Below, in pieces: positions 1 to 11,185 of a stretch of DNA of 13,594 bases. Each line of letters starts with the position of its first letter. Position 1 is the stretch's first letter. Below the pieces are notes generated by a model. The model made no database searches, was not told the DNA's origin, and worked only from the letters and a program-made list of their open reading frames with translations. Origin of the DNA: UBA10649 sp044233495. GTDB taxonomy: Bacteria > Actinomycetota > Actinomycetes > S36-B12. The stretch spans positions 1 to 13,594 of the forward strand of contig JBIIJX010000043.1 in the NCBI GenBank assembly GCA_044233495.1, read 5' to 3'. The translations under genes were made by a program, and so were the position numbers.

Positions 1-179
1 AGGGCTGGACCACCGTCGCCGGTCGGTCACCCGTCGCGACCCTGCTGATGGGCGACGGACCGAGCACGTTCGAGCATCCGATGTTCCGGCTTCTGCTCGG
101 CAACGCTCTGGCGTGGGTGAGCAGTGACGAGGCTCATGCCGAGGCTCAGGCACAACCCGTGGAGATCCCGCTGCCCTGA
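1..179 (+). CDS. ThuA-like domain protein, 3' end (partial)
   Basis: An open frame enters from the left edge (first full codon at 3) and ends with TGA at 177-179, giving 59 C-terminal residues. The stretch GDGPSTFEHPMFRLLLGNAL followed by AWV resembles the end of ThuA-like (trehalose-utilisation type) proteins. In that family a Gly-His/Asp segment and 'F-x-H/N-P-x-F' precede a final helix ending in 'N-A-x-x-W'. ThuA-like proteins have a glutamine-amidotransferase-like fold. Many lie near sugar transporters and dehydrogenases, and their chemistry is mostly undefined. The gene converges on the sugar ABC transporter, which fits a carbohydrate-related context but does not prove a shared pathway. 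Only the tail is visible, so catalytic residues cannot be checked. Confidence 0.6.
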   Translation, partial: GWTTVAGRSPVATLLMGDGPSTFEHPMFRLLLGNALAWVSSDEAHAEAQAQPVEIPLP

Positions 180-199
180 GGCCCCTCCTGACGTGCCGA

Positions 200-215
200 C
201 GCCGGATCGCCGGCG
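200..215. terminator. Possible bidirectional terminator hairpin
   Basis: CGCCGG-ATCG-CCGGCG is a perfect 6-bp GC stem with a 4-nt loop. It lies in the 43-bp gap between the stop of the ThuA-like gene (179) and the stop of the convergent permease (223). Its position suits a shared terminator. There is no T-run on either side, which is common for actinobacterial terminators but lowers certainty. Confidence 0.4.
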
Positions 216-222
216 GCCGTCG

Positions 223-1215
223 TCAGCCTCTGCGGCGTGCCGTACGAGCTGCGAGAGCAACCGCGATGATCAGGGCCGCTCCATTGAAGAGCTCGGTCAC
301 GTACGAAGGCGCACCCGCGAGCTGCAGACCCGTGACGCCCGTCGCGAGAAGGAAGATCGCGACGAGCGTGCCCAGGACGTTGACGCGACCCGGACGGATC
401 TGCGTGGCACCGAGGAACACCGCGGAGAAGGCCGGCAGGAGGTACCCGCTGCCGGAGTCCGGGGTCGCGGTGCCGATGGTGGACAGGTACACGATGCCGG
501 CGAACGCCGAGGTGAGGCCCGAGGCCACGAAGGACAGCATCACGATGCGGCCGACGCGCACGCCAGCCAGACGCGACGCGACCGGGTTGCCGCCCACTGC
601 GTACAGGTAGCGCCCGCCCGGGGTGTACTCGAGGATCCACCAGAAGATCGCCGCGATCACGGCTGCGTAGTAGACCGACCTCGGCAGACCGAAGATCTCC
701 TCGCGGGCGAACTCGAAGAAGGGCGCGTACCCCTCGGTGCTGAGCACGATCTGGCTGCTGTCGGTGATCATGTACGCGACGGCGATAAGGATGCTGCTCA
801 TACCCAGAGTGCCGATGAATGAATCGACTTTGAGTTTGACCACGACGAGCGAGTTGAGCAGGCCGACGAGAATGCCCAGTATCAGTGCACCACCAGCCGC
901 GACCACGACGCCGTGGTGGTTGATGAGGGCCCAGGCGGTCCAGCACACGGAGACCGTGAGCGTGCCGGCGACCGTCAGGTCGAAGGCTCCTGCTGCCACC
1001 GGGATGATCAGGCCCAGCGCGACGATGGCGGCGATCGCCTGGAAGGTGACAACCTGCTTGAACGTGCTCACCTGCAGGAAGAGGTCAGGGATCCAGAGGG
1101 AGAAGACGAGGATCAGGGCGGCCCAGACGTACAGGCCGCTGTACTTGTCGAAGCCCAGGTTGATCCGGCGCTTGGGCTTCGTCGCCTCAGGCGCGGTCTG
1201 CAGATCGGTCATCAC
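223..1215 (-). CDS. Sugar ABC transporter permease (RbsC/BPD_transp_2 type)
   Basis: This is an integral membrane subunit of a CUT2-type (ribose/simple-sugar) importer, 330 residues, the usual length for the family. After a basic cytoplasmic N-terminus (KPKRR) it has about eight to ten hydrophobic segments. A conserved cytoplasmic loop, TPGGRYLYAVGGNPVASRLA, is the segment that contacts the ATPase in RbsC-like permeases. The protein ends with a basic ARTARRRG tail. The frame begins GTG-ATG. A GGAG lies 3 nt before the GTG at 1215 and 6 nt before the ATG at 1212, so 1212 may be the true start. It is 41 bp downstream of the ATPase gene on the same strand and surely cotranscribed. The substrate cannot be told from the sequence; ribose, other pentoses, polyols or autoinducer-like sugars are all carried by relatives. 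Confidence 0.9.
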   Translation of the reverse strand: MMTDLQTAPEATKPKRRINLGFDKYSGLYVWAALILVFSLWIPDLFLQVSTFKQVVTFQAIAAIVALGLIIPVAAGAFDLTVAGTLTVSVCWTAWALINHHGVVVAAGGALILGILVGLLNSLVVVKLKVDSFIGTLGMSSILIAVAYMITDSSQIVLSTEGYAPFFEFAREEIFGLPRSVYYAAVIAAIFWWILEYTPGGRYLYAVGGNPVASRLAGVRVGRIVMLSFVASGLTSAFAGIVYLSTIGTATPDSGSGYLLPAFSAVFLGATQIRPGRVNVLGTLVAIFLLATGVTGLQLAGAPSYVTELFNGAALIIAVALAARTARRRG

Positions 1216-1256
1216 TGGCTCCGGTTTCTCTTACGTCGTTTCTGGTCAGGTGGAAG

Positions 1257-2780
<1,524 letters not shown>

Positions 2781-2804
2781 GCTGCCTCCCTCACGGTCGT
2801 GCGA

Positions 2805-2832
2805 AGACTACCGAGGTGGAACGGGAATGCAA
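2805..2832 (-). promoter_or_regulatory. Candidate promoter for the ABC transporter genes
   Basis: On the minus strand a TTGCAT (2832-2827) is followed after 16 nt by TAGTCT (2810-2805), about 25 nt before the ATPase start. The match to the sigma-70 type consensus is partial (three of six in each box). An 8-bp palindrome AAGGCCTT (2831-2838) overlaps the -35 side and could be an operator. The 97-bp gap also holds a GGGCC/GGCCC pair (2851-2855, 2871-2875) that could form a weak terminator for the upstream gene. Confidence 0.3.
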
Positions 2833-2877
2833 GGCCTTCCAAGTACCTGCGGGCCACCCTCCCATATCCGGGCCCCT

Positions 2878-5426
<2,549 letters not shown>

Positions 5427-5430
<4 letters not shown>

Positions 5431-6041
5431 TCGCCCGCCCCTGAGACCAGGCGCTCCTCTAGCTCCTCGTCCTCCTTGCGCGACATGCCGATCGTGAGCA
5501 GGAGCTGCTGGTGCAGGTGCATCCAGACCGTGTGGTACGAGTCGATCAGAGGGGACGCGAGCCACGAGTCTTCGCCACCGTCGAGCTTCTCGAGAGCCTC
5601 GGTCAGCCGAGCCCGGTATCCGGCCATGGCGGGAATGTCCTCGGCGAAGCGCTTCAGCAGGGGGCCGACGGAGTCGTCGATGTCGTCCAGTCGGTCGCGG
5701 ATCTCCGCGTCATAGTTCTCGTCGGAGTGGTCGTTGACACTGCCGTCCGGACGGACTTGCCAGGCCGTGCACAGATCGCGCAGCTGGCGATTGACCGGCA
5801 GGAAGCGGTGGAACGTCGCCATGATGCGCTCGCGCTCCGGAGCGTCGTCAGGCAGCCGCAGCAGGCCGCCGACAAGCTCGGTGCCGGCCGGGGTGGGCAT
5901 GAGCACCGGGCCCTTGACCAGGATCAGGCCGGCGTCGGCCAGGCTCTGCTGCACGGCGCTGGCCTCGCCACGCGCCATCCCACGCACCACCAGGGTCACC
6001 AGCGCGTCGCGCTGCTCCTCGGTCAGGGTCACGTCGGACAT
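5427..6041 (-). CDS. Winged-helix-like protein of unknown function, coupled to the PPDK relative
   Basis: 204 residues; I do not recognise a named family. Residues about 7-60 have the spacing of a MarR/PadR-like winged helix: a helix, a G-x-A turn, a second helix with 'L-x-x-A-G-L-I', then a hairpin and 'L-M-P-T-P-A-G'. The rest (about 65-200) is mostly helical and acidic, without membrane segments or obvious catalytic motifs. It includes a Trp- and His-rich stretch (SYHTVWMHLHQQLLL) and a charged tail. The ATG at 6041 has a strong GGAGGAG five nt upstream. Its stop overlaps the GTG of the PPDK-like gene by 4 bp, so the two proteins are probably translated in a coupled way. A regulator, a partner subunit or a substrate adaptor of the PPDK relative are all possible; the coupling favours a partner. 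Confidence 0.8.
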
Positions 6042-6063
6042 GGGCTCCTCCGCAGGGTGCTGC

Positions 6064-6080
6064 CGACCCGATGCGGGTCG
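6064..6080. promoter_or_regulatory. Inverted repeat CGACCCG-ATG-CGGGTCG in the 5' region of the PPDK unit
   Basis: A perfect 7-bp inverted repeat with a 3-nt centre, 23 bp upstream of the start of the winged-helix-like gene. It could be an operator or, in RNA, a leader hairpin just before the ribosome binding site. No T-run follows in the direction of that gene, so it is not an obvious terminator. Confidence 0.45.
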
Positions 6081-6088
6081 AGATCATG

Positions 6089-6098
6089 TGGACGTCCA
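6089..6098. promoter_or_regulatory. 10-bp palindrome TGGACGTCCA in the divergent gap
   Basis: A perfect 10-bp palindrome 48 bp upstream of the winged-helix-like gene, within the 189-bp gap shared with the divergent alcohol dehydrogenase. Its GGACGTCC core recurs at 9077-9084, directly before the start of the 571-residue Rph-like gene. Such an 8-mer is expected about once in two windows of this size and composition, so the link is weak. Confidence 0.25.
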
Positions 6099-6129
6099 AC
6101 TATCGCAGATGTCAGCATTCGTTTCCAGA

Positions 6130-6145
6130 GTTTCCCTAAAGAAAC
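6130..6145. promoter_or_regulatory. Inverted repeat GTTTC-N6-GAAAC between divergent genes
   Basis: Two GTTTC copies (6121-6125 and 6130-6134) face a GAAAC (6141-6145) in an AT-rich patch, unusual for this DNA, about 85-110 bp upstream of the alcohol dehydrogenase. A possible -10 box TAGCAT lies at 6171-6176, with no good -35 box. The position fits an operator or activator site controlling one or both divergent genes. Confidence 0.3.
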
Positions 6146-6230
6146 CCCTCAGCCGGACGCCGAGCGCGGATAGCATCCCAGCGTCACGTCCGCGCCGCCC
6201 GACCGGGGCGTCAGGCACGAGAGGAACCCC

Positions 6231-7277
6231 ATGAAGGCCGTACAGCTCCCCAACTGGAAGTCCAACCCGATCCTCATCGAGGTGGACGATCCCACCCCCG
6301 GTCCCGGGCAGGTCGTGCTGAAGATCGCAGGTGCCGGGCTGTGCCACAGCGACCTGCACCTGCTCCACGACTTCGAGGAGGGCATGCTCCCCTGGCACGT
6401 TCCCTTCATCCTCGGCCATGAGAACTCCGGCTACGTCCACGCCGTCGGAGCCGGGGTCGATCGCGTGAGCGTCGGCCAGGCGGTCGCCGTGCACGGCCCC
6501 TGGGGCTGCGGCAGGTGCGAGGCCTGCGGCCGCGGGCAGGACACCTACTGCGTGGCCCCCCTCGACGGCTACGACAGCGCGTTCGGCGGCGGCCTGGGTA
6601 CGAACGGCGGCCAGGCGGAGTACATGCTGGTGCCCGACGCGCGCTTCCTCGTCCCGATCCCGGACGCGCTCGACCCGGTGGCGGCGGCACCCCTCACCGA
6701 CGCCGGACTCACCCCCTATCACGCAGTGAAGCTGTCGGTTCACAAGATGGTGCCCGGCTCACGCGTCGTCGTCATCGGCGCCGGCGGCCTCGGCCACATG
6801 GGCATCCAGATCATCAAGGCCATGACCGCCGCCGACGTCGTCGCCGTCGACGTCAAGCCGGCCGCACGCGATCTCGCGCGGAAGTCCGGCGCAGACGTCG
6901 TGCTCGACGGCAGCGCCGAGGACATCGTCGCCCAGATCAAGGACGCCACCCAGGGAGGCGCCGAGGTCGTGATCGACTTCGTCGGAAACGACGCCACGCT
7001 CGCCACCGCGGTCGGCAGCTGCAAGTACCAGAGCGATCTCACCCTGGTCGGTGTCGGCGGTGGCAGCTTCCCGTTCAACCTGTACGCGCCGCCGTACGAG
7101 ACTGCGATGCGTTCGATCTACTGGGGCACGCGCACGGAGCTCAAGGAGGTCCTGACCCTCGCGGCCAAGGGCGTCATCACTCCCGAGTACCGCACGTACG
7201 CACTCGATCGCGCCCTCGACGCCTACGCCGACATGGAGGCAGGGAACCTGACGGGCCGCGCCGTCATCACCCCCTGA
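6231..7277 (+). CDS. Zinc-dependent alcohol dehydrogenase (medium-chain, Rhodococcus ADH-A-like)
   Basis: 348 residues, the usual length for NAD(P)-dependent medium-chain alcohol dehydrogenases that interconvert alcohols and aldehydes or ketones in the cytoplasm. Catalytic zinc ligands are visible as Cys38 (GLCHSD) and His63-Glu64 (GHEN), with Asp156 of APLTDAGLTPYH in the usual place. The structural zinc site has four cysteines, 93, 96, 99 and 107 (GCGRCEACGRGQDTYC). The Rossmann motif is GAGGLG (183-188), and Asp at the end of the second strand (VVAVDVK) suggests NAD. From memory the protein resembles the secondary alcohol dehydrogenase ADH-A of Rhodococcus ruber, including the YWGTRTEL segment. 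The ATG has AGAGGAA five nt upstream. It diverges from the PPDK unit and ends at a strong palindrome, so it is probably a single-gene transcript. It may act on a product of the neighbouring oxygenase pathway, but this is inferred from position. Confidence 0.93.
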   Translation: MKAVQLPNWKSNPILIEVDDPTPGPGQVVLKIAGAGLCHSDLHLLHDFEEGMLPWHVPFILGHENSGYVHAVGAGVDRVSVGQAVAVHGPWGCGRCEACGRGQDTYCVAPLDGYDSAFGGGLGTNGGQAEYMLVPDARFLVPIPDALDPVAAAPLTDAGLTPYHAVKLSVHKMVPGSRVVVIGAGGLGHMGIQIIKAMTAADVVAVDVKPAARDLARKSGADVVLDGSAEDIVAQIKDATQGGAEVVIDFVGNDATLATAVGSCKYQSDLTLVGVGGGSFPFNLYAPPYETAMRSIYWGTRTELKEVLTLAAKGVITPEYRTYALDRALDAYADMEAGNLTGRAVITP

Positions 7278-7291
7278 TCACAGGAGCCTGA

Positions 7292-7333
7292 ACGCCGAGA
7301 CGCCGAGACCCGCGGGTCTCGGCGTCTCGGCGT
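7292..7333. terminator. 42-bp perfect palindrome, bidirectional terminator
   Basis: The two 21-nt halves (7292-7312 and 7313-7333) are exact reverse complements. The RNA could form a stem of about 19 bp with a tight CG-rich loop. Each arm also holds a tandem ACGCCGAG repeat. It sits 14 bp after the alcohol dehydrogenase stop and 26 bp before the stop of the convergent Rph-like gene, so it can end both transcripts. There is no T-run, as is usual for actinobacterial terminators. Confidence 0.85.
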
Positions 7334-7359
7334 CTGGTGGGTCAGGCCCGTCTCGGGGA

Positions 7360-9075
7360 TCAGACCGTCTCGAGCACCTCGACGGTGCCCTTGGCGCCGT
7401 CGACGCGCACCCGGTCACCGGTCTTCAGGATCGACGTCGCCCCGACGAGGCCGCCGACGCACGGGATGCCTAGCTCGCGCGCGACGATCATCGCGTGCGA
7501 TCCCATCGACCCGGTGTTGACGACGACACCCGAGGCGACCAGGAACAGCGGGGTCCAGGACGGATCGGTCTGCGGGGCGACGAGGATCTCGCCCGGCTGG
7601 AATGCGTCGATCGCATCCGTGCTCAGGATCACCCGCACGACGCCCTCGACGATGCCCTGCGACGAGGCCGCCCCCTGCATGACGTCGCCGGCCTTCGCCC
7701 GAGCGGCGGACGATGCGCCCTTGCGTGGAAGGTCCGAGATCGAGGGAATGGGCTTCGAGGCATCCACGAACGTCGGGATGTCGAGCTCCTTGAGGGCGTT
7801 CCACTGCTTCTCCCGCTCCCGCAGAGCATCGCGCAGCGAGGAGTCCTTCAGCGCCAGCGCGTCCAGCTCATCGTCCACGGCGATGAAGATCTGCCGCGAG
7901 TGGTCGAGCACACCCTCGGCAGCCAGGCGCTCACCCAGCTCGATGAGGGCCATGCGCGCCTCGTTCATGATCTTGATGCACGAGGACTTGCCCGACTCGC
8001 GCCAGCCGGCGAAGCGACGGGCAGATCCGATGGCACCACGGAACATCGCCTCGGTAGCCGCATCCATGCCCGCGGTCGCCTCGGCCATCGCCTTGTCGGT
8101 CTCGGCGGCATGGGCGGACTGCTTGGCCGACGGGGACTGCGTGTCGTCGAGCAGGCGCATCTTGTCGACCAGGGCGAGAGCCAGCGAGGGCTTGGACTCC
8201 CACGACTCGGTGCCGAGATCCCATTCTGACGGCCCTCGGTAGCCGAACTCGGCGATGAATGCGGCGAAGTCGCTCCAGAACCCGCCGTTGGCCGTCGGCA
8301 GTTGTGCGGCGACCTTGTCCACACCGCTGTCGAACAGTGCGGTGAGCTCGGGGCTGTTGCGGACGGTGCGCGACAGACTCCACAGTGCGTAGGTGGGTGC
8401 CGCGGACTCGACGTCGCCGGCGTAGCCGAGGATCGTGACGAGCAGGTGAGCCTTCTCCGGCGGGAGCATCTGGCCGGCGACGGCCGGGCCGACGGCGGCG
8501 TTCGATGAGCCGATCTGCTCGGAGCGCCAGGCCAGCCGCTCGTACGGCATCATCGCGCGAGCCCGTGCGACGAGGGCCCGGTTGCTCAGCCCCTTGAGGT
8601 TGGGACGGTTGCGACGAAGGTCATCGGAGAGCGCGGCGTCCTCGTCCGCGCCCTCGAACTTGCTGGTCGACAGCACCCAGCCGGCGCGCGCAGCGCCGAG
8701 CGCTGAGAGCTCCGGATTCTCGTCCTGCGGGGACGGCACGTGCGGCGGGGCGCCCGGGGAGTTGAAGAAGATCGCATCGATGATGTCCGCCGACATCCCC
8801 TTGCGGATGCCGAGCACGCGCACCGAGCTCTGGTTCACGTAGAGGTAGCCGTAGATGAATCCCGCGACTGAGGCCGGCTCAACCAGTTCCTGCGCGGTGA
8901 AGCAGACGTCCTCGACGTATCCCGACGCCCAGCCCGGCAGCACGTTGGGGATCCAGCACATAGTGGCGCCCAGTGGCGTGATGGGGTCGGCCATGACGTC
9001 GGCCGCGTTCAGCCGGGTGTAGACGGGGAAGCGGGTGCTGGGCTCGGTGTCGGTGAGCCAGGCCTTCTCAGACAT
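7360..9075 (-). CDS. Rph-like PEP-utilising protein lacking the ATP-grasp domain (copy B)
   Basis: 571 residues. The C-terminal swivelling domain has TDPSWTPLFLVASGVVVNTGSMGSH (abridged: GSMGSHAMIVARELGIPCV), with the phospho-histidine at His527 and 44 residues after it. The preceding 450 residues correspond in length and order to the substrate-binding (RIF) part of rifampin phosphotransferase or the central part of phenylphosphate synthase alpha. No ATP-grasp domain is present. The N-terminus (LTDTEPSTRFPVYTR...DPITPL) is shared with the paralogue at 11182-12918. I chose the ATG at 9075 because the protein then begins like its paralogue; its ribosome binding site is poor. It is the last gene of the five-gene run. 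Likely role: transfer of phosphate between the histidine and an organic substrate, or use of a phosphorylated intermediate. The substrate is unknown; rifamycin inactivation is unlikely without the ATP domain. Confidence 0.85.
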   Translation of the reverse strand: MSEKAWLTDTEPSTRFPVYTRLNAADVMADPITPLGATMCWIPNVLPGWASGYVEDVCFTAQELVEPASVAGFIYGYLYVNQSSVRVLGIRKGMSADIIDAIFFNSPGAPPHVPSPQDENPELSALGAARAGWVLSTSKFEGADEDAALSDDLRRNRPNLKGLSNRALVARARAMMPYERLAWRSEQIGSSNAAVGPAVAGQMLPPEKAHLLVTILGYAGDVESAAPTYALWSLSRTVRNSPELTALFDSGVDKVAAQLPTANGGFWSDFAAFIAEFGYRGPSEWDLGTESWESKPSLALALVDKMRLLDDTQSPSAKQSAHAAETDKAMAEATAGMDAATEAMFRGAIGSARRFAGWRESGKSSCIKIMNEARMALIELGERLAAEGVLDHSRQIFIAVDDELDALALKDSSLRDALREREKQWNALKELDIPTFVDASKPIPSISDLPRKGASSAARAKAGDVMQGAASSQGIVEGVVRVILSTDAIDAFQPGEILVAPQTDPSWTPLFLVASGVVVNTGSMGSHAMIVARELGIPCVGGLVGATSILKTGDRVRVDGAKGTVEVLETV

Positions 9076-9141
9076 AGGACGTCCATTCCAGTCGGGGACA
9101 ACTAGCGTGGGAGTCTGCCACCGGGGCCGCTGGGCCACCAC

Positions 9142-9158
9142 CGGATGCGGAAATCCGC
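9142..9158. other. Small inverted repeats in the Rieske to Rph-like gap
   Basis: CGGAT (9142-9146) pairs with ATCCG (9153-9157), and an alternative GCGGA-AA-TCCGC (9147-9158) overlaps it. These lie in the 115-bp gap downstream of the Rieske gene and upstream of the 571-residue protein gene. A weak internal terminator, processing site or operator is possible. A candidate -10 box TAGTTG (minus strand, 9103-9098) in the same gap lacks a convincing -35 box. Confidence 0.2.
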
Positions 9159-9190
9159 TGCCAGGAAGCCGACCCGGCTACGGGACGACC

Positions 9191-10396
9191 TCAGTCGTGG
9201 ACGGGCTCCCCCGCCATGAGCCGCCGCAGGGATCCGTGGGCGTGCTGAACCGCGATCTCGTTGCGGCCGATGATCATGTGCCCCTCGGGGTTGGAGGCCA
9301 GGCCGTTCTGGACGGCCGTCTGGGCCGTGTAGTCCTCGTCGCGGAAGGCCGCGAAGAACCACTCGGCCGTCTTCGCGGCCTCCTCGAACTCCTCCGGAGT
9401 CTGCGGCGGAGTGCGCAGCAGCGTCGTCTGCCAGGTCATCGACTCACCCCACGAGTCACCGGGAAGCATGATCGAGATGACGGTGCGCTCGCGCCATCCG
9501 CCCGCGATCGACATGCCCGGGAAGATCCAGTAGACGAGCCCCATCGCCGCTGCCGGATCCCACTCCTCGCGTGGCCTCTCCATCATCGCGTCGAGGGACT
9601 TCAGCGCGAACACATTGCGCACGTGCGGCCCGAACCGGTCGCAGGTCATGCGGTTCGAGTGGTTGGTGAGCGCGACCGTCGTCGGGTGCAGCGCGCTGAA
9701 GTGGTAGCCCTCGAGGTAGCCGTCGAGGGTCACCTTCCAGTTCGGGCCCTCGAGCTCCTTGGTCACGAAGTGCGTGCACTTGTCGAGCTCCAGCGCCTCG
9801 AGGTACGGCAGCACCGGCCCGAGCCAGGCGTCGATGTCCATCCCCAGGCCGGGGGTCAGGCACACGTAGACGATCCCCGCGCGCTCCTCGCAGGCCAGCT
9901 GCACCAGGCCGTAGTCGTCACGCGGCACATCACCGAAGGTGTTCTCTCCGGGCACCCCGGTGAGGCGCCCCGTGGTGTCGTAGGACCAGGCGTGGTAGCC
10001 GCAGACGAAACCGTGGCGGGCGTTGCCGCACCCCTCGGGCAGCAGCTTCATGGCTCGGTGCCGGCACACGTTCAGCATCGCGCGCATGTGACCGTCCTTG
10101 CCGCGCACGAGGATGATCTCCTTGCCCACGGCCCGGAGCGCCTTGTAGTCGCCGACGTTCGCCAGCTCGGCCGATGTGCACACCGGCAGGGGGATGCGGT
10201 GGAAGACGGTCTGGATCTCGCGCTCCCACTCGTCACGGTCGAGGTAGTACGAGATCGGGATCTGCATCTGCTCGGGCGCCATGTCGGTGGTGCCGTTGCG
10301 CAGGTGCTCGACGAGCCGGTCGAGGATGGCCATCGCCTCGTCGCGACTCATCGCCGCATGGGTCCCAGCCAGGTACTGCGGGACGGTGTCGGTCAT
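9191..10396 (-). CDS. Rieske non-heme iron oxygenase, alpha subunit
   Basis: 401 residues, about the family's usual 400-450. The Rieske [2Fe-2S] site is NVCRHRA (Cys111, His113) and FVCGYHAW (Cys132, His135). The mononuclear iron site is in NWKVTLDGYLEGYHFSALHPTT, with His232 and His237 as ligands. A likely third ligand is Asp355 in FRDEDYTAQTAVQNGL. Members use O2 and electrons from a ferredoxin and reductase to hydroxylate, dihydroxylate or demethylate aromatic and other ring compounds. No reductase or ferredoxin gene lies in this window. I chose the ATG at 10396 (GGGAGG five nt upstream); an upstream ATG at 10456 would add 20 residues unlike the family. A SnoaL/NTF2-fold protein that could be the small subunit is encoded three genes upstream. 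The substrate cannot be told from the sequence. Confidence 0.92.
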   Translation of the reverse strand: MTDTVPQYLAGTHAAMSRDEAMAILDRLVEHLRNGTTDMAPEQMQIPISYYLDRDEWEREIQTVFHRIPLPVCTSAELANVGDYKALRAVGKEIILVRGKDGHMRAMLNVCRHRAMKLLPEGCGNARHGFVCGYHAWSYDTTGRLTGVPGENTFGDVPRDDYGLVQLACEERAGIVYVCLTPGLGMDIDAWLGPVLPYLEALELDKCTHFVTKELEGPNWKVTLDGYLEGYHFSALHPTTVALTNHSNRMTCDRFGPHVRNVFALKSLDAMMERPREEWDPAAAMGLVYWIFPGMSIAGGWRERTVISIMLPGDSWGESMTWQTTLLRTPPQTPEEFEEAAKTAEWFFAAFRDEDYTAQTAVQNGLASNPEGHMIIGRNEIAVQHAHGSLRRLMAGEPVHD

Positions 10397-10455
10397 GGTG
10401 CCTCCCCGGTGCATCGTGCGGCGGCCGGGGACGAGCAGCCCGGGCGCGCGCGACA

Positions 10456-10471
10456 AGTCATCTAGATGACT
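10456..10471. promoter_or_regulatory. 16-bp perfect palindrome AGTCATCTAGATGACT, candidate operator
   Basis: A perfect palindrome of two 8-bp halves in the 75-bp gap between the histidine phosphatase stop (10472) and the Rieske start (10396). It is AT-richer than its surroundings. The length and symmetry fit a dimeric repressor site (GntR, TetR or MarR type; the family cannot be told). It suggests that the last two genes of the run have their own control point. Confidence 0.5.
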
Positions 10472-11185
10472 CTAGTTGGTCAGGATCCCGGTGTGAAGGT
10501 GCCCGCGCTCGTTAACCGACTGGATCCGCTTGCGGGAGCCCTTGATGAGCACCTCGCTGATCGAGCAGTGGTTGGGCAGGAAGAACATGTCGTCCTCGAT
10601 CCCGAGGATGTCGGCAAGGTAGGCGTTGATGACCCCGCCATGGCTGATCAGCACGATGTGCTCGCCCGGATGGTCGGCCACGAGAGCGTCCACCTCTGAC
10701 ACTGCTCGTTTCCGGAACCGCGCTGACCCCTCACCGAAGTACATGTAGTCCCAGCGCACGTGCTCGGTGAAGGCCTCCTCGCGCGCCCGCCACTCCTCGG
10801 GGTCGACGAGCGACTGCGGGTCCGTGCCGGGCTCGAGTTCGCAGTACGACCTGATCTCCACCAGCTCCGGACGCACGACGGGCACGAGGTCGTGCGGCGA
10901 GGCGACGATCTTGGCCGTCTCGATCGCCCTCCGCATGGTGCTGCACGCCACGACGTCGACGTCCTGCTCACCCAGGATCGCCGACAGGGCCATTGCCTGC
11001 GTACGGCCGAGACCGCTCAGCGGCGGGTCCTCCCACTGGGCGAAGTCGAAGACCTCTCCCACGGGGTAGTCCTGCTGCGCATGGCGAGCAATGGTCAGAC
11101 GCGTGACGCCCTCATCGAGCAGCAGGAAGGGGCGACGGACGGAGAACGGCGGCTCCGGCGGGACCGGTGGCCGGTTCGCCGTCAC
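10472..11185 (-). CDS. Histidine phosphatase superfamily protein (phosphoglycerate mutase-like)
   Basis: 237 residues from a GTG start whose first bases overlap the stop of the upstream gene (GTGA). No other in-frame ATG or GTG lies between this GTG and the catalytic motif. The phospho-accepting histidine is His35 in TIARHAQ; the family normally has RHG, here RHA. Other family features are SGLGRTQA, the arginine of STMRRAIETA (Arg86), an acidic residue near Glu110 and the second histidine in VLISHGGVINAYL (His182). Members remove phosphate from small molecules or act as mutases. The proline-rich first 25 residues are atypical. Tight coupling to an Rph-like phosphotransferase gene suggests that it hydrolyses a phosphorylated pathway intermediate, or resets the system. 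This is inferred from context; a sugar-phosphate or housekeeping phosphatase role is not excluded. Confidence 0.88.
   Translation of the reverse strand: MTANRPPVPPEPPFSVRRPFLLLDEGVTRLTIARHAQQDYPVGEVFDFAQWEDPPLSGLGRTQAMALSAILGEQDVDVVACSTMRRAIETAKIVASPHDLVPVVRPELVEIRSYCELEPGTDPQSLVDPEEWRAREEAFTEHVRWDYMYFGEGSARFRKRAVSEVDALVADHPGEHIVLISHGGVINAYLADILGIEDDMFFLPNHCSISEVLIKGSRKRIQSVNERGHLHTGILTN

Noticed and set aside
5431..5565. N-terminal extension of the PPDK-like protein from an upstream ATG
   Set aside because: The extra 45 residues lie inside the upstream gene, are Ala/Pro/Arg-rich and unlike PPDK; the GTG at 5430 forms a normal GTGA coupling.
7360..9075. Rifampin phosphotransferase (antibiotic resistance) for the Rph-like proteins
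   Set aside because: The ATP-grasp domain is absent, two paralogues are present, and the neighbours are catabolic oxygenase and dehydrogenase genes.
9077..9084. GGACGTCC shared with 6089-6098 as a common operator
   Set aside because: Only the 8-bp core matches, one copy directly abuts a start codon, and about 0.5 chance copies are expected in a window of this base composition. Kept only as a note.
9035..10465. Plus-strand open frame opposite the Rieske gene (476 codons)
   Set aside because: The minus strand has intact Rieske and iron motifs; the plus reading is rich in His/Arg/Gly with no recognisable motif.
10472..10479. CTAGTT as a shared promoter box with 9098-9104 and 13441-13446
   Set aside because: At 10472 it is the end of the phosphatase frame (Asn-stop) and faces the wrong way for the Rieske gene; the remaining two copies are too few to call a motif.
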